Part shown: positions 9,981-16,929 of the stretch, piece by piece
Layout of the letters: each line of letters opens with the position of its first letter
How positions within the stretch are numbered: the first letter of the stretch is position 1
Source: Moraxella sp.
GTDB lineage: Bacteria > Pseudomonadota > Gammaproteobacteria > Pseudomonadales > Moraxellaceae
Reading direction: 5' to 3'
Assembly (NCBI RefSeq): GCF_030525845.1
Contig: NZ_JAUNDY010000002.1
Location: 62,001 to 126,000 of the forward strand
Length of the DNA stretch: 64,000 nt
Translations under genes and position numbers: made by a program
The notes under the pieces: model-generated
What the model saw: only the letters and a program-made list of their open reading frames with translations
What the model was told of the DNA's origin: nothing
Databases searched by the model: none

Positions 9981-10965
9981 GCCTTACAAAATCCATCAAA
10001 TTCTCAACGCTGATTTTTGCTGTAAAGACTTCTCCATGCTCATTATAAATGGCAGGGGTCGCCATGATGGTTAATGGGCGAGCAAGAGCGATATTTTTAG
10101 AAATCAGACTGTCTTTATCTTGGCAGGATTGTGTGGCATTAAGCCCTTTCATGGCAAGATTTAGTAGGTTGGCACGCTTGGCGTTATCTTGCTGACACCA
10201 AATTTGGGTCATGGGTATAAATGACTCATCATACACAGGATAGCCGATGGTCTTAATGGTAATACCTTTGGCGTTGAGTTCTGGAATTTTTTGGTGTAGT
10301 ATGCGGCAGTATGGGCAATGAATGTCTGTGGCGACATACAGCACCGCTCTTTGCGTTTTTGCAGGGTACATGGTAAGTGTGGCTTCATCAAGCATGCTTA
10401 GAGTGTGCTTGTTTTTATTGATTTCAAATTCATCATCAAGCCCCACCAATTTACCATGTTCTATCACGCCAATGTCTGCACCGATGACATATTGTCCGTC
10501 GCTACTTATCAAAAACGGTGTACCATTATTTGCTACCGCCCATAACAACCCTTCAATACTGGTGTAAAAAAATACCGTGTCCAAGTCAATGCTTTCAAAA
10601 GCACGTAGGTTGGCGTATAGTGCCTTTTGGTGGTCTGGGTCTATGGGCGTGCCACTGATGTGTTTGGCTGGTGATGTTTTGGCTGGAGAAACGAAACTGG
10701 GGTTGGTCTCTGGCATACCATTGATAATATAACGAGCGTCGGGTGTTACCAAAAATGCCTCACCGCTACCCAAACTTACCTCCAACAGCCCATCAATTTG
10801 TGAATTTGTGATGGTGTGTACTGATGAGGTTAGACCGATGTGTTTTAGGGTGTTTTTGATGTGCCAAGTGGTGTCTTGGCTGATGGCTTGGGGGGTTGTG
10901 GTATTGGTTGCCAAAACACCAAGAGGTAAAAGTGCAATAAATAAACCCAAAAAAATTTTTTTCAT
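9973..10965 (-). CDS. DsbC-like periplasmic disulfide isomerase with doubled N-terminal domain
   Basis: The protein has 330 residues, about 95 more than E. coli DsbC. A signal peptide (IFLGLFIALLPLGVLA) is followed by two segments that each resemble the DsbC dimerisation domain. The first is around residues 35-90 (LKHIGLTSSVHTITNS, VTPDARYIINGMPE). The second is around residues 110-175 (LDTVFFYTSIEGLLWAVANN, ISSDGQYVIGADIG). The thioredoxin domain follows, with active site CPYC near residue 218 and the cis-Pro loop TPAIY. DsbC normally has CGYC. The role is disulfide isomerisation or reduction in the periplasm, with DsbA encoded 3 kb away. The ATG at 10965 was preferred to a TTG at 10977. Confidence 0.8.
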   Translation of the reverse strand: MKKIFLGLFIALLPLGVLATNTTTPQAISQDTTWHIKNTLKHIGLTSSVHTITNSQIDGLLEVSLGSGEAFLVTPDARYIINGMPETNPSFVSPAKTSPAKHISGTPIDPDHQKALYANLRAFESIDLDTVFFYTSIEGLLWAVANNGTPFLISSDGQYVIGADIGVIEHGKLVGLDDEFEINKNKHTLSMLDEATLTMYPAKTQRAVLYVATDIHCPYCRILHQKIPELNAKGITIKTIGYPVYDESFIPMTQIWCQQDNAKRANLLNLAMKGLNATQSCQDKDSLISKNIALARPLTIMATPAIYNEHGEVFTAKISVENLMDFVRLK

Positions 10966-11000
10966 GAATGAGACCAAATGATGAGATTTTTACTTGACTG

Positions 11001-11009
11001 ATTATAGCA
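11001..11009 (-). promoter_or_regulatory. Extended -10 of the DsbC-like gene
   Basis: The minus strand reads TGCTATAAT, a perfect -10 with TGn extension, 36 bases before the ATG at 10965. Confidence 0.55.
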
Positions 11010-11083
11010 TAAATTCATTTTTTAAGAAAAACTGTTAAATTTTAGTAAGTTGTAAAAAAAATCACACAAAATCCAAAAATCTA

Positions 11084-11111
11084 TTGCAATTTTTTAAAAT
11101 ATTGCTATAAT
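11084..11111 (+). promoter_or_regulatory. Promoter of tRNA-Ser
   Basis: TTGCAA (11084-11089), 16-base spacer, TATAAT (11106-11111), also preceded by TGC. The tRNA begins 37 bases later, consistent with a short 5' leader removed by RNase P. Confidence 0.7.
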
Positions 11112-11147
11112 AACCGACCACAGCTTTTGACATTTGTCAATAAACAC

Positions 11148-11237
11148 GGTGACGTGGGTGAGTGGCTGAAACCACATCCCTGCTAAGGATGCATACGGGA
11201 AACTGTATCGAGGGTTCGAATCCCTCCGTCACCGCCA
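11148..11237 (+). tRNA. tRNA-Ser (anticodon GCT)
   Basis: A 90-nt class II tRNA. The acceptor stem GGTGACG pairs with CGTCACC at 11227-11233, followed by G and an encoded CCA. The anticodon loop holds GCT, which reads AGC and AGU codons. The long variable arm (CATACGGGAAACTGTATCG region) is typical of serine tRNAs, and the T-arm has GGTTCGAATCC. Confidence 0.96.
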
Positions 11238-11260
11238 TTTAAAAAATTTTCAAAAGTTGC

Positions 11261-11288
11261 TTGACAAGGTGGTTTTTTGCTGTATAAT
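11261..11288 (+). promoter_or_regulatory. Promoter of tRNA-Arg
   Basis: Consensus TTGACA (11261-11266), 16-base spacer, consensus TATAAT (11283-11288). The second tRNA therefore has its own strong promoter although it lies only 83 bases after the first. Confidence 0.8.
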
Positions 11289-11320
11289 ACGCCACCAAGA
11301 CTGGTTGATAAGTCTAAATT

Positions 11321-11397
11321 GCACCCGTAGCTCAGTTGGATAGAGCACTTGGCTACGAACTAAGGGGTCGGGAGTTCGAATCTCTCCGGGTGCGCCA
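11321..11397 (+). tRNA. tRNA-Arg (anticodon ACG)
   Basis: A 77-nt tRNA. GCACCCG pairs with CGGGTGC at 11387-11393; CCA is encoded. The anticodon loop CTACGAA gives anticodon ACG, read as ICG after TadA deamination, covering CGU, CGC and CGA codons. The D-arm has AGCTCAGTTGG and the T-arm GAGTTCGAATC. Confidence 0.97.
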
Positions 11398-11404
11398 CAT
11401 TAAG

Positions 11405-11435
11405 AAAACCAAAACTGAGAAGTTTTGGTTTTTTT
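11405..11435 (+). terminator. Intrinsic terminator after tRNA-Arg
   Basis: AAAACCAAAACT pairs with AGTTTTGGTTTT around a GAGA loop and runs into more T residues. It ends the tRNA transcript eight bases after the CCA, and may also stop the convergent rsuA transcript. Confidence 0.85.
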
Positions 11436-11523
11436 CGTTTGTGGGTATTCAGGTTGAGTTTGGGTTAAGATAAGCTAAGGGCGTTTATTTTATGTCTACG
11501 CCCCGTCTCAGCATCACTCCAAG

Positions 11524-12228
11524 TTAAAACTGCTCAATCTCATCTGCCGTCAAAAACCGACATTCGCCCATCTCTAACCCATCAAGCGTGATTGTGCCAA
11601 TGCTAGCTCGGTGTAGCTCCATCACTTTATTGCCAAAATACGCCATCATTCGCTTCACTTGATGGTATTTACCTTCGGTCAAGGTCAAGGTAGCGTGCGT
11701 GTCGTCCGTAAAAGACAATTCGGCAGGGCGGGTTTTTTCAGTTTCGCCTTCTAAAATAATGCCTTTGGCGATTTCTTTTATCATTCGCTCTTGGGTCTCA
11801 CTATTCACGCTGTCGGCAAGGGTCAGCTCATAGACCTTAGGCTGATGGCGTTTGGGACTGGTAATGCGATGTAGCCACGCCCCGTCATCGGAGAGTAGCA
11901 ACGCCCCTGTGGTATCCACATCCAGTCGCCCTGCAATGCGTAGGCTTGCAACGGAAGGCACTTCGATGAGGTCAGTAACGATGGGGTATTCTTTGGCTTT
12001 GAGCGTGCATTCAAAGCCTTCGGGCTTATAAAGCAAAATATAGCGGTTGCCTGTCGCAACCGATAATAGCTCGCCCGCCCATTCAATCTCATCGGTCGCT
12101 TCATTAATATGAAAACTGCCGTCTTTGATGATGTCGCCATTGACCGTGATTTCGCCCCTGTGTAGGATTTTTTTGCAGTCGCTACGGGAAATTTCGGTGG
12201 CTTTACTTAAAAATTTGTCTAGTCGCAT
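11524..12228 (-). CDS. rsuA: 16S rRNA pseudouridine synthase RsuA
   Basis: RsuA converts U516 of 16S rRNA to pseudouridine. The 234 residues begin with an S4 RNA-binding domain (MRLDKFLSKATEISRSDCKK). The catalytic domain has GRLDVDTTGALLL, in which the first Asp after RL is the catalytic residue. The C-terminal block EGKYHQVKRMMA is typical of the RsuA/RluB/E/F group. The length matches RsuA rather than the longer RluB. It is two bases downstream of the GNAT toxin gene, so it may be co-transcribed. Confidence 0.9.
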   Translation of the reverse strand: MRLDKFLSKATEISRSDCKKILHRGEITVNGDIIKDGSFHINEATDEIEWAGELLSVATGNRYILLYKPEGFECTLKAKEYPIVTDLIEVPSVASLRIAGRLDVDTTGALLLSDDGAWLHRITSPKRHQPKVYELTLADSVNSETQERMIKEIAKGIILEGETEKTRPAELSFTDDTHATLTLTEGKYHQVKRMMAYFGNKVMELHRASIGTITLDGLEMGECRFLTADEIEQF

Positions 12229-12230
12229 TA

Positions 12231-12698
12231 TTATTCCTTATAAATTTTATTGACGGCAAGCACCAAACGCCTATCCGCCAAAGACGCAAACCCTACCGAT
12301 TGATAGAATTTAACCAATTGGTCAGTCTTGGCGTCCACCACTACAAAGGCAATACCGCTGATTTTTGCCAGCTGTATGACATTTTTTAAGGCGTCTTTTA
12401 ATACTTCTTTTAATAACCCTTGACCTTGAAAGGGTTTGTTTACACCAATTCGCCCAATCAAGATGGCAGGCACTTCGCTAGGATAACCTGCCAACTTACG
12501 CTCGTCATTATTGATGTGCATATTGGATAAGGTGTAAAATGCCCCAACGGCGTCATTTTGTGCCAAAATATGCGTAACGCTCATACCCTTTTTGGCATGT
12601 TGATTTGCCATTGTTTTTAGGTAGGCGTTGATTGGCTCATTACCGCAATCAAAACTGGTGCGGTTGTGCGTTTTGTTTAGAATTTCAAACATTGCCAC
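12231..12698 (-). CDS. GNAT-family toxin of a TacAT-like toxin-antitoxin pair
   Basis: The protein has 155 residues, an acetyltransferase fold. The N-terminal FDCGNEPINAYLK and the acetyl-CoA-binding GRIGVNKPFQGQGLLKEVL are hallmarks of the TacT/AtaT toxin branch. These toxins acetylate the amino group of charged tRNAs and block translation. The likely catalytic tyrosine is in VKFYQSVGF. The start overlaps the end of the upstream antitoxin gene by 14 bases, as usual in these pairs. tRNA specificity cannot be read from the sequence. A non-toxic acetyltransferase is the alternative. Confidence 0.82.
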   Translation of the reverse strand: MAMFEILNKTHNRTSFDCGNEPINAYLKTMANQHAKKGMSVTHILAQNDAVGAFYTLSNMHINNDERKLAGYPSEVPAILIGRIGVNKPFQGQGLLKEVLKDALKNVIQLAKISGIAFVVVDAKTDQLVKFYQSVGFASLADRRLVLAVNKIYKE

Positions 12699-12945
12699 GT
12701 ATCTCCGCCAAAAGCTCTTGTATAATAGGCGGAATAGGGCTGTCTAAATGCTCTTGAATGCGTCTGGCATCTTCGTCTGTCAGCACAATGTTTACACCAT
12801 CGCTGTTTAAGCCGTGTTTTTCCATTTCAGCAAAAATGTCTGGTTCGCCATAATCGCGGGCGATAAGCTCGGTAGGGCTAATGCCTTGTGATTGGGCTTT
12901 GGCAATAATCACTTGTTCAATATGGGGTGGTAAATCCAAAATCAT
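12685..12945 (-). CDS. Putative antitoxin, DUF1778/TacA-like C terminus
   Basis: The protein has 86 residues. The C-terminal LTDEDARRIQEHLDSPIPP matches the style of DUF1778 antitoxins, where this part wraps around the GNAT toxin. The N-terminal MILDLPPHIEQVIIAKAQSQ would be the DNA-binding ribbon-helix-helix, but the middle (YGEPDIFAEMEKHGLNSD) is longer than I expect. Position directly upstream of and overlapping the toxin gene is the strongest argument. It probably represses its own promoter at 12980-13009. Confidence 0.68.
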   Translation of the reverse strand: MILDLPPHIEQVIIAKAQSQGISPTELIARDYGEPDIFAEMEKHGLNSDGVNIVLTDEDARRIQEHLDSPIPPIIQELLAEIRGNV

Positions 12946-12979
12946 TTTTTCTCTCTTTATTAAGTTTAATGGTTATATC

Positions 12980-13009
12980 TTAGCACAATTTGCCAATTTT
13001 TGCTAAAAT
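12980..13009. promoter_or_regulatory. Symmetrical divergent promoter with inverted repeat TTAGCA/TGCTAA
   Basis: On the plus strand TTAGCA (12980-12985) lies 18 bases before TAAAAT (13004-13009), upstream of the YigZ-type gene. On the minus strand TTAGCA (13006-13001) lies 18 bases before TAAGAT, upstream of the antitoxin. So each -35 overlaps the other's -10. The inverted repeat could be the antitoxin's operator. Inference from layout. Confidence 0.45.
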
Positions 13010-13034
13010 AGGCTTTTTGCCACCTTGAACACAA

Positions 13035-13628
13035 ATGACCTACGCCACCTTATCTGCCCCCTGTCAAGCCATTTACGAAATAAAAAAGAGTGAATTTCTT
13101 GCCTTTGCTTACCCCATTGACAGCCGTGAACAGTTAATGTTCCACGTGGAACAACTGCGAGCCACCTACCCAGACGCTCGCCATGTTTGCTATGGTTATA
13201 TCATTGGCGACCCCAACAATACGACTTCGGCAGGCTTTGATGACGATGGCGAGCCCAATGGTACAGCAGGGCGACCCATTTTAAATATCTTACAACATAA
13301 AGCCATTGGCAATACGGTGGTGATTGTAGTGCGGTATTTTGGCGGGATAAAGTTGGGGGCGGGTGGGCTGACTCGTGCCTATGCCACCGCCACACAGATG
13401 GTAGTAGATGAGATGAGGCTTACGACATTTGTGCCAAAATCGCTTATCCAAGTCGCCACTTCCTTTTCCCATGAGGCTCAAATCCGCTATTTGGTGGGGC
13501 AGGTGAGTGGGGGCATCGTCTCGGCAGATTATGGGCAACATGTCATCATGAGTGTGCAGATGGACAGCGAAAAAGTAGAGCAATTTGGGGTGAGTTTGGG
13601 CGTGTTTGGGGAGATTGTTAAAAACTAA
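13035..13628 (+). CDS. yigZ: YigZ/IMPACT family protein
   Basis: The protein has 197 residues. The IMPACT (UPF0029) domain shows ARHVCYGYIIGD, DDDGEPNGTAGRPIL and the strongly conserved VVRYFGGIKLGAGGLTRAY. A C-terminal ferredoxin-like DUF1949 part follows. The eukaryotic homologue IMPACT acts on translation control; the bacterial role is unclear. The coding sequence contains a perfect parS palindrome (in-frame FHVEQ), so the DNA here has a second function. Confidence 0.9.
   Translation: MTYATLSAPCQAIYEIKKSEFLAFAYPIDSREQLMFHVEQLRATYPDARHVCYGYIIGDPNNTTSAGFDDDGEPNGTAGRPILNILQHKAIGNTVVIVVRYFGGIKLGAGGLTRAYATATQMVVDEMRLTTFVPKSLIQVATSFSHEAQIRYLVGQVSGGIVSADYGQHVIMSVQMDSEKVEQFGVSLGVFGEIVKN
13138..13153. 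promoter_or_regulatory. Second parS site, inside the yigZ coding sequence
   Basis: TGTTCCACGTGGAACA is a perfect 16-bp palindrome matching the parS core, in the form known from Pseudomonas. It is 4.8 kb from the site at 8321. Two sites within 5 kb, one of them intragenic, is the usual pattern for a chromosomal parS cluster. Confidence 0.85.
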
Positions 13629-13652
13629 AATCCGCACCAGTGGTACGGATTT
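13628..13652. terminator. Hairpin between convergent yigZ and dsbA
   Basis: AAATCCG (13628-13634) pairs with CGGATTT (13646-13652), and the inner ACCA/TGGT extends it. On the plus strand a T-rich run follows at 13665-13677. It probably separates the two convergent transcripts. Confidence 0.5.
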
Positions 13653-13666
13653 GATGTTGGGGTATT

Positions 13667-14287
13667 TTATTTTTTCTCTTCACGAACTTTGTCGATTAAA
13701 AAATCAACCACTTGGGTAACTTTGGCATCAGAACCTGTTACGACATATTTGCCATGCACCACCACCGCAGGCACGCCAGTCAGTTGGTAGTTTTTTGCCC
13801 CTTGTTTTGAGCGTTCAATTTTGGTGCTGACGGCAAAAGAGTCGTAAGCAGCGTTAAATTTGGCTTTATCTACCCCTCTACTGGCATACCAATCCGCTAA
13901 GGCCTCTTTGGAGCGGTCGATGGGCTTTTTGTCTTTGTGAATGACATCAAACAATGCTTGGTGGGTTTTTTCTTCATAACCCATGAGCTGTGCAGCATAA
14001 AAACCACGAGCCGGCACTTCCCAAACAGGGTTCATGGCAGCAGGCGTGCGGAAAAATGCCACGTCTTTGGCACGAGTTTTTGCCCATGCTTGCATGTGTG
14101 GTTCTAAGGCGTAGCAATGCGGACAACCATACCAAAAAAACTCACGCACCACGATGACATCGCCTGCGATTTTTTCGGGTTTGTCAAGCACGCGGTAGTC
14201 TTGACCTTCCACAAAATCAGCAGAAAATGCCATGCTTGATAAGCCCATACCTAAGGCTAGTGCGGTAAATTTAAGGGTGTTTTTCAT
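13667..14287 (-). CDS. dsbA: Periplasmic disulfide oxidoreductase DsbA
   Basis: DsbA introduces disulfide bonds into exported proteins and is reoxidised by DsbB. The 206 residues start with a signal peptide (FTALALGMGLSSMAFSA). The active site is CPHC in FFWYGCPHCYALEPHM, as in E. coli DsbA. The cis-proline loop is TGVPAVVV. Length and all motifs fit the canonical enzyme. I chose the ATG at 14287 over one at 14314 because it places the signal peptide normally. Pilus and secreted proteins of this organism would be likely clients. Confidence 0.95.
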   Translation of the reverse strand: MKNTLKFTALALGMGLSSMAFSADFVEGQDYRVLDKPEKIAGDVIVVREFFWYGCPHCYALEPHMQAWAKTRAKDVAFFRTPAAMNPVWEVPARGFYAAQLMGYEEKTHQALFDVIHKDKKPIDRSKEALADWYASRGVDKAKFNAAYDSFAVSTKIERSKQGAKNYQLTGVPAVVVHGKYVVTGSDAKVTQVVDFLIDKVREEKK

Positions 14288-14519
14288 GATAAGTCCTAAA
14301 AATAAAAACATCAAATAAATTACTGCATAGTTTAACTTATTTTTATCTAAAATGGGTGATAGTTTTCTTAACCAAGCGTTGTATTATGTAAAATTTTATT
14401 AAATCTGCTTAAAAAACCATCATTTTTGTGGTTTTTGTGCTCACGATACCAATCGCCATACCCTAGTCAAAAAGACGTGAAAATGATAAGATAGGCACAC
14501 GTAAAAAACTGGAAATACC

Positions 14520-15290
14520 ATGAATAGCACAACCAACCACGCTCACACAAATACCACATTTAATAATGCCGACTTTGACGAAATTGGCAAATTCACTCGC
14601 CTAGCGGACGAATGGTGGGACAGGCAAGGAGCATTTAAATCCTTGCACGACATCAATCCTTTGCGACTTGACTGGATAGAGGACCAAACGTACGCCTTTT
14701 TTGGCTCAAAATTAAATGGCAAAAAAGTCCTTGATGTCGGCTGTGGCGGTGGCATTTTATCGCACTCTATGGCGGTGCGTGGGGCGGACGTACTGGGCGT
14801 GGATTTGGGAGCAGAAAACTTACAAGCAGGGCAGATTCATGCCAAGCGTACAGGCATGACCGACAGCCTCGCCTTTCGCTGTGTGGCGATAGAGGAGCTT
14901 GCCAAAGAGCAAGCTGGCACTTTTGATGTCGTTACCTGTATGGAAATGCTAGAACACGTTCCAGACCCATCTGCTATCGTGCGAGCGTGTTTTGAGCTGT
15001 TAAAACCCAATGGCGTGTTTGTAGCATCCACCATCAACCGCAACCCCAAATCCTACCTATTTGCCATCGTGGGGGCAGAATATGTGCTACGCCTTGTGGA
15101 TAAAGGCACGCACGATTTTCACAAATTCATCACGCCTGCCGAGCTAGACAGCATGGCGGTGGGGGCAGGGTTTGGGCGTTTTGATATGACAGGCTTGCAT
15201 TATAATCCTATCACTAAGCGTTTTTGGTTGTCTAATGCCAATGTTGATGTCAATTATATGATGTCTTTTACAAAAGGCGAAAAGCCATGA
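14520..15290 (+). CDS. ubiG: Ubiquinone biosynthesis O-methyltransferase UbiG
   Basis: UbiG carries out both O-methylations of ubiquinone synthesis with S-adenosylmethionine. The 256 residues contain the SAM-binding motif KVLDVGCGGGILSHSMA, the acidic loop GVDLGAENL, and the typical CMEMLEHVPDP. The N-terminal FDEIGKFTRLADEWWD and KSLHDINPLRLDWI are UbiG hallmarks. Its stop overlaps the start of mupP (ATGA), so the two are translationally coupled. The organism therefore makes ubiquinone. Confidence 0.96.
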   Translation: MNSTTNHAHTNTTFNNADFDEIGKFTRLADEWWDRQGAFKSLHDINPLRLDWIEDQTYAFFGSKLNGKKVLDVGCGGGILSHSMAVRGADVLGVDLGAENLQAGQIHAKRTGMTDSLAFRCVAIEELAKEQAGTFDVVTCMEMLEHVPDPSAIVRACFELLKPNGVFVASTINRNPKSYLFAIVGAEYVLRLVDKGTHDFHKFITPAELDSMAVGAGFGRFDMTGLHYNPITKRFWLSNANVDVNYMMSFTKGEKP

Positions 15291-15979
15291 GCCAGCCCAA
15301 CATCAAAGCCGTCCTATTTGACCTAGACGGCACACTCATCGACACCGCCCCTGATTTTATCCGCATCATTCGGGTAATGTGTGCCAAACACAACCACCCT
15401 TGCCCTACCGACACCGCCATTCGTGAGCAAGTCTCGGCAGGAGCTAGGGCAATGGTGCGACTGATGTTTGGCGATGTGTTGGCAGATGTGGCGGATACAG
15501 ATGAGCAACTTTTGGCTTATCGTCAGGAGTTTTTGGATTTGTACGAACAAGACATCTGCGTGGATAGCAGACTGTTTGACGGTTTGGATAATTTATTAAA
15601 AAACCTTGAAAATCAAGGCATCGCATGGGGCATTGTAACCAACAAGCCTAGATATTTGGCAGAAAATTTACTGGATAAATTAGACCTTGCCAAACGCTGT
15701 GCGGTACTCGTCTGCCCCGATGATGTCAAAAACACTAAACCCGACCCCGAACCAATGTTTTTGGCGTGCAATCAGCTTGACATCGACCCCAAACGTGCCA
15801 TTTATATCGGCGACCACGTCCGAGACATTGAGGCAGGACGGTCGGCAGGCATGACAACTGCCGTGGCAGGGTTTGGCTATATCGTCCCTGACGAAAACCC
15901 CAAAGACTGGGGGGCAGATGTGTTGGTGGAGACACCACAAGAGCTTAGTAAATGGCTTATGCAAGCTCTCAATCCATAA
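15287..15979 (+). CDS. mupP: HAD phosphatase, probable N-acetylmuramic acid 6-phosphate phosphatase MupP
   Basis: The protein has 230 residues in the HAD superfamily, Gph-like. Motif I is FDLDGTLIDTAPDF, motif II IVTNKPRYLA, motif III lysine in KNTKPDPEP, motif IV IGDHVRDIEAGRSAGM. In Pseudomonas the HAD gene directly after ubiG is mupP, which dephosphorylates MurNAc-6-P in peptidoglycan recycling, and the next gene is a yciK-type reductase, as here. A second HAD gene at the right end of the window looks more like true phosphoglycolate phosphatase. The MupP call rests mainly on synteny. Confidence 0.78.
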   Translation: MSQPNIKAVLFDLDGTLIDTAPDFIRIIRVMCAKHNHPCPTDTAIREQVSAGARAMVRLMFGDVLADVADTDEQLLAYRQEFLDLYEQDICVDSRLFDGLDNLLKNLENQGIAWGIVTNKPRYLAENLLDKLDLAKRCAVLVCPDDVKNTKPDPEPMFLACNQLDIDPKRAIYIGDHVRDIEAGRSAGMTTAVAGFGYIVPDENPKDWGADVLVETPQELSKWLMQALNP

Positions 15980-15995
15980 AGATAAGCACAACATT

Positions 15996-16101
15996 AAAAA
16001 TCACCATAAACCGTAAGGTGCGTAACATGCACCAGTTTGGGACTGGATATTAAATGGTGCGTTGTACGCACTTTACGCCCAAAAAGTTTGTGGCACTTTT
16101 A
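15996..16101. repeat. Dispersed palindromic repeat, copy C
   Basis: The element runs from AAAAATCACCATAAACCGTA to GTGGCACTTTTA. Left palindrome: GGTGCGTAACATGCACC. Right palindrome: GGTGCGTTGTACGCAC. Between them is a linker with its own dyad, CCAGTTTGGGACTGG. It shares both outer flanks with copy B in the opposite orientation. It separates mupP from yciK. Confidence 0.7.
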
Positions 16102-16122
16102 CATTGAATGATAGGACAACCC

Positions 16123-16884
16123 ATGCAAAACCACGACCACATTCGTAATTACACCCCCAAAGCCGATTGCTTAAAAGACAAAATCATCTTAGTAACAGGG
16201 GCAGGAGACGGCATTGGCAAAGTGGCGACTTATACTTATGCTAAACTTGGGGCAACCGTCCTCATGCTTGGCAAAACCCAAGAAAAGCTCGAAGTCATCT
16301 ATGACGACATTGAGAGCATGGGACTTGCCACACCTGCCATCTTGCCGATGGATTTAGAAAAGGCGACTTTTGCCCAGATGAACGAGCTTGCCAACCTTAT
16401 CCAAAAAGAGTTTGGGCGACTGGACGGCGTGCTTCATAATGCAGGGATTTTGGGGGCATTAACCCCACTTGAAATGTACGACCCCATCACCTTTGAGCAG
16501 GTCATGCGTGTCAATAGCACGTCCGTTTTTATGCTGACCCAAGCCCTGTTTTCCTTGCTGATGTCATCGCCCAGTGGGTCGGTGGTGTTTACCAGTAGTG
16601 GCGTGGCAAAAGTTCGCCCCTTTTGGGGAGCGTACGCCCTATCCAAACAGATGATAGAGGGCATGTGTACGATTTTTACCGAAGAAACCAAAAACCACAC
16701 CACCCTACGTTTTAACTGCATCAATCCAGGGGCAACTCGCACCAACATGCGTGTTCATGCCTTCCCCGGGGAAAACCCTCAGACCCTAAAAACCCCCGAA
16801 GAAATCATGTCGCCTTATGTCTATCTAATGACTGATGAGGCAGTGGGCGTTAAGGGGCAAGTAATAGCATGCCAACCCAAATAA
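16123..16884 (+). CDS. yciK: YciK-family short-chain dehydrogenase
   Basis: The protein has 253 residues, a Rossmann-fold SDR. The cofactor motif is VTGAGDGIGK, the structural motif is HNAGILG, and the catalytic Tyr-Lys pair is in WGAYALSKQM with serine upstream in VFTSSGVAKV. This is the YciK type found after ubiG-mupP in gamma-proteobacteria. The substrate is unknown. The ATG at 16123 has AGGA seven bases before it; an ATG at 16108 lacks such a site. The repeat copy upstream may partly uncouple it from ubiG-mupP. Confidence 0.87.
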   Translation: MQNHDHIRNYTPKADCLKDKIILVTGAGDGIGKVATYTYAKLGATVLMLGKTQEKLEVIYDDIESMGLATPAILPMDLEKATFAQMNELANLIQKEFGRLDGVLHNAGILGALTPLEMYDPITFEQVMRVNSTSVFMLTQALFSLLMSSPSGSVVFTSSGVAKVRPFWGAYALSKQMIEGMCTIFTEETKNHTTLRFNCINPGATRTNMRVHAFPGENPQTLKTPEEIMSPYVYLMTDEAVGVKGQVIACQPK

Positions 16885-16929
16885 TTATTCACAATCACAA
16901 TACAATGGGGTTGCCCCCATATCAATCCT

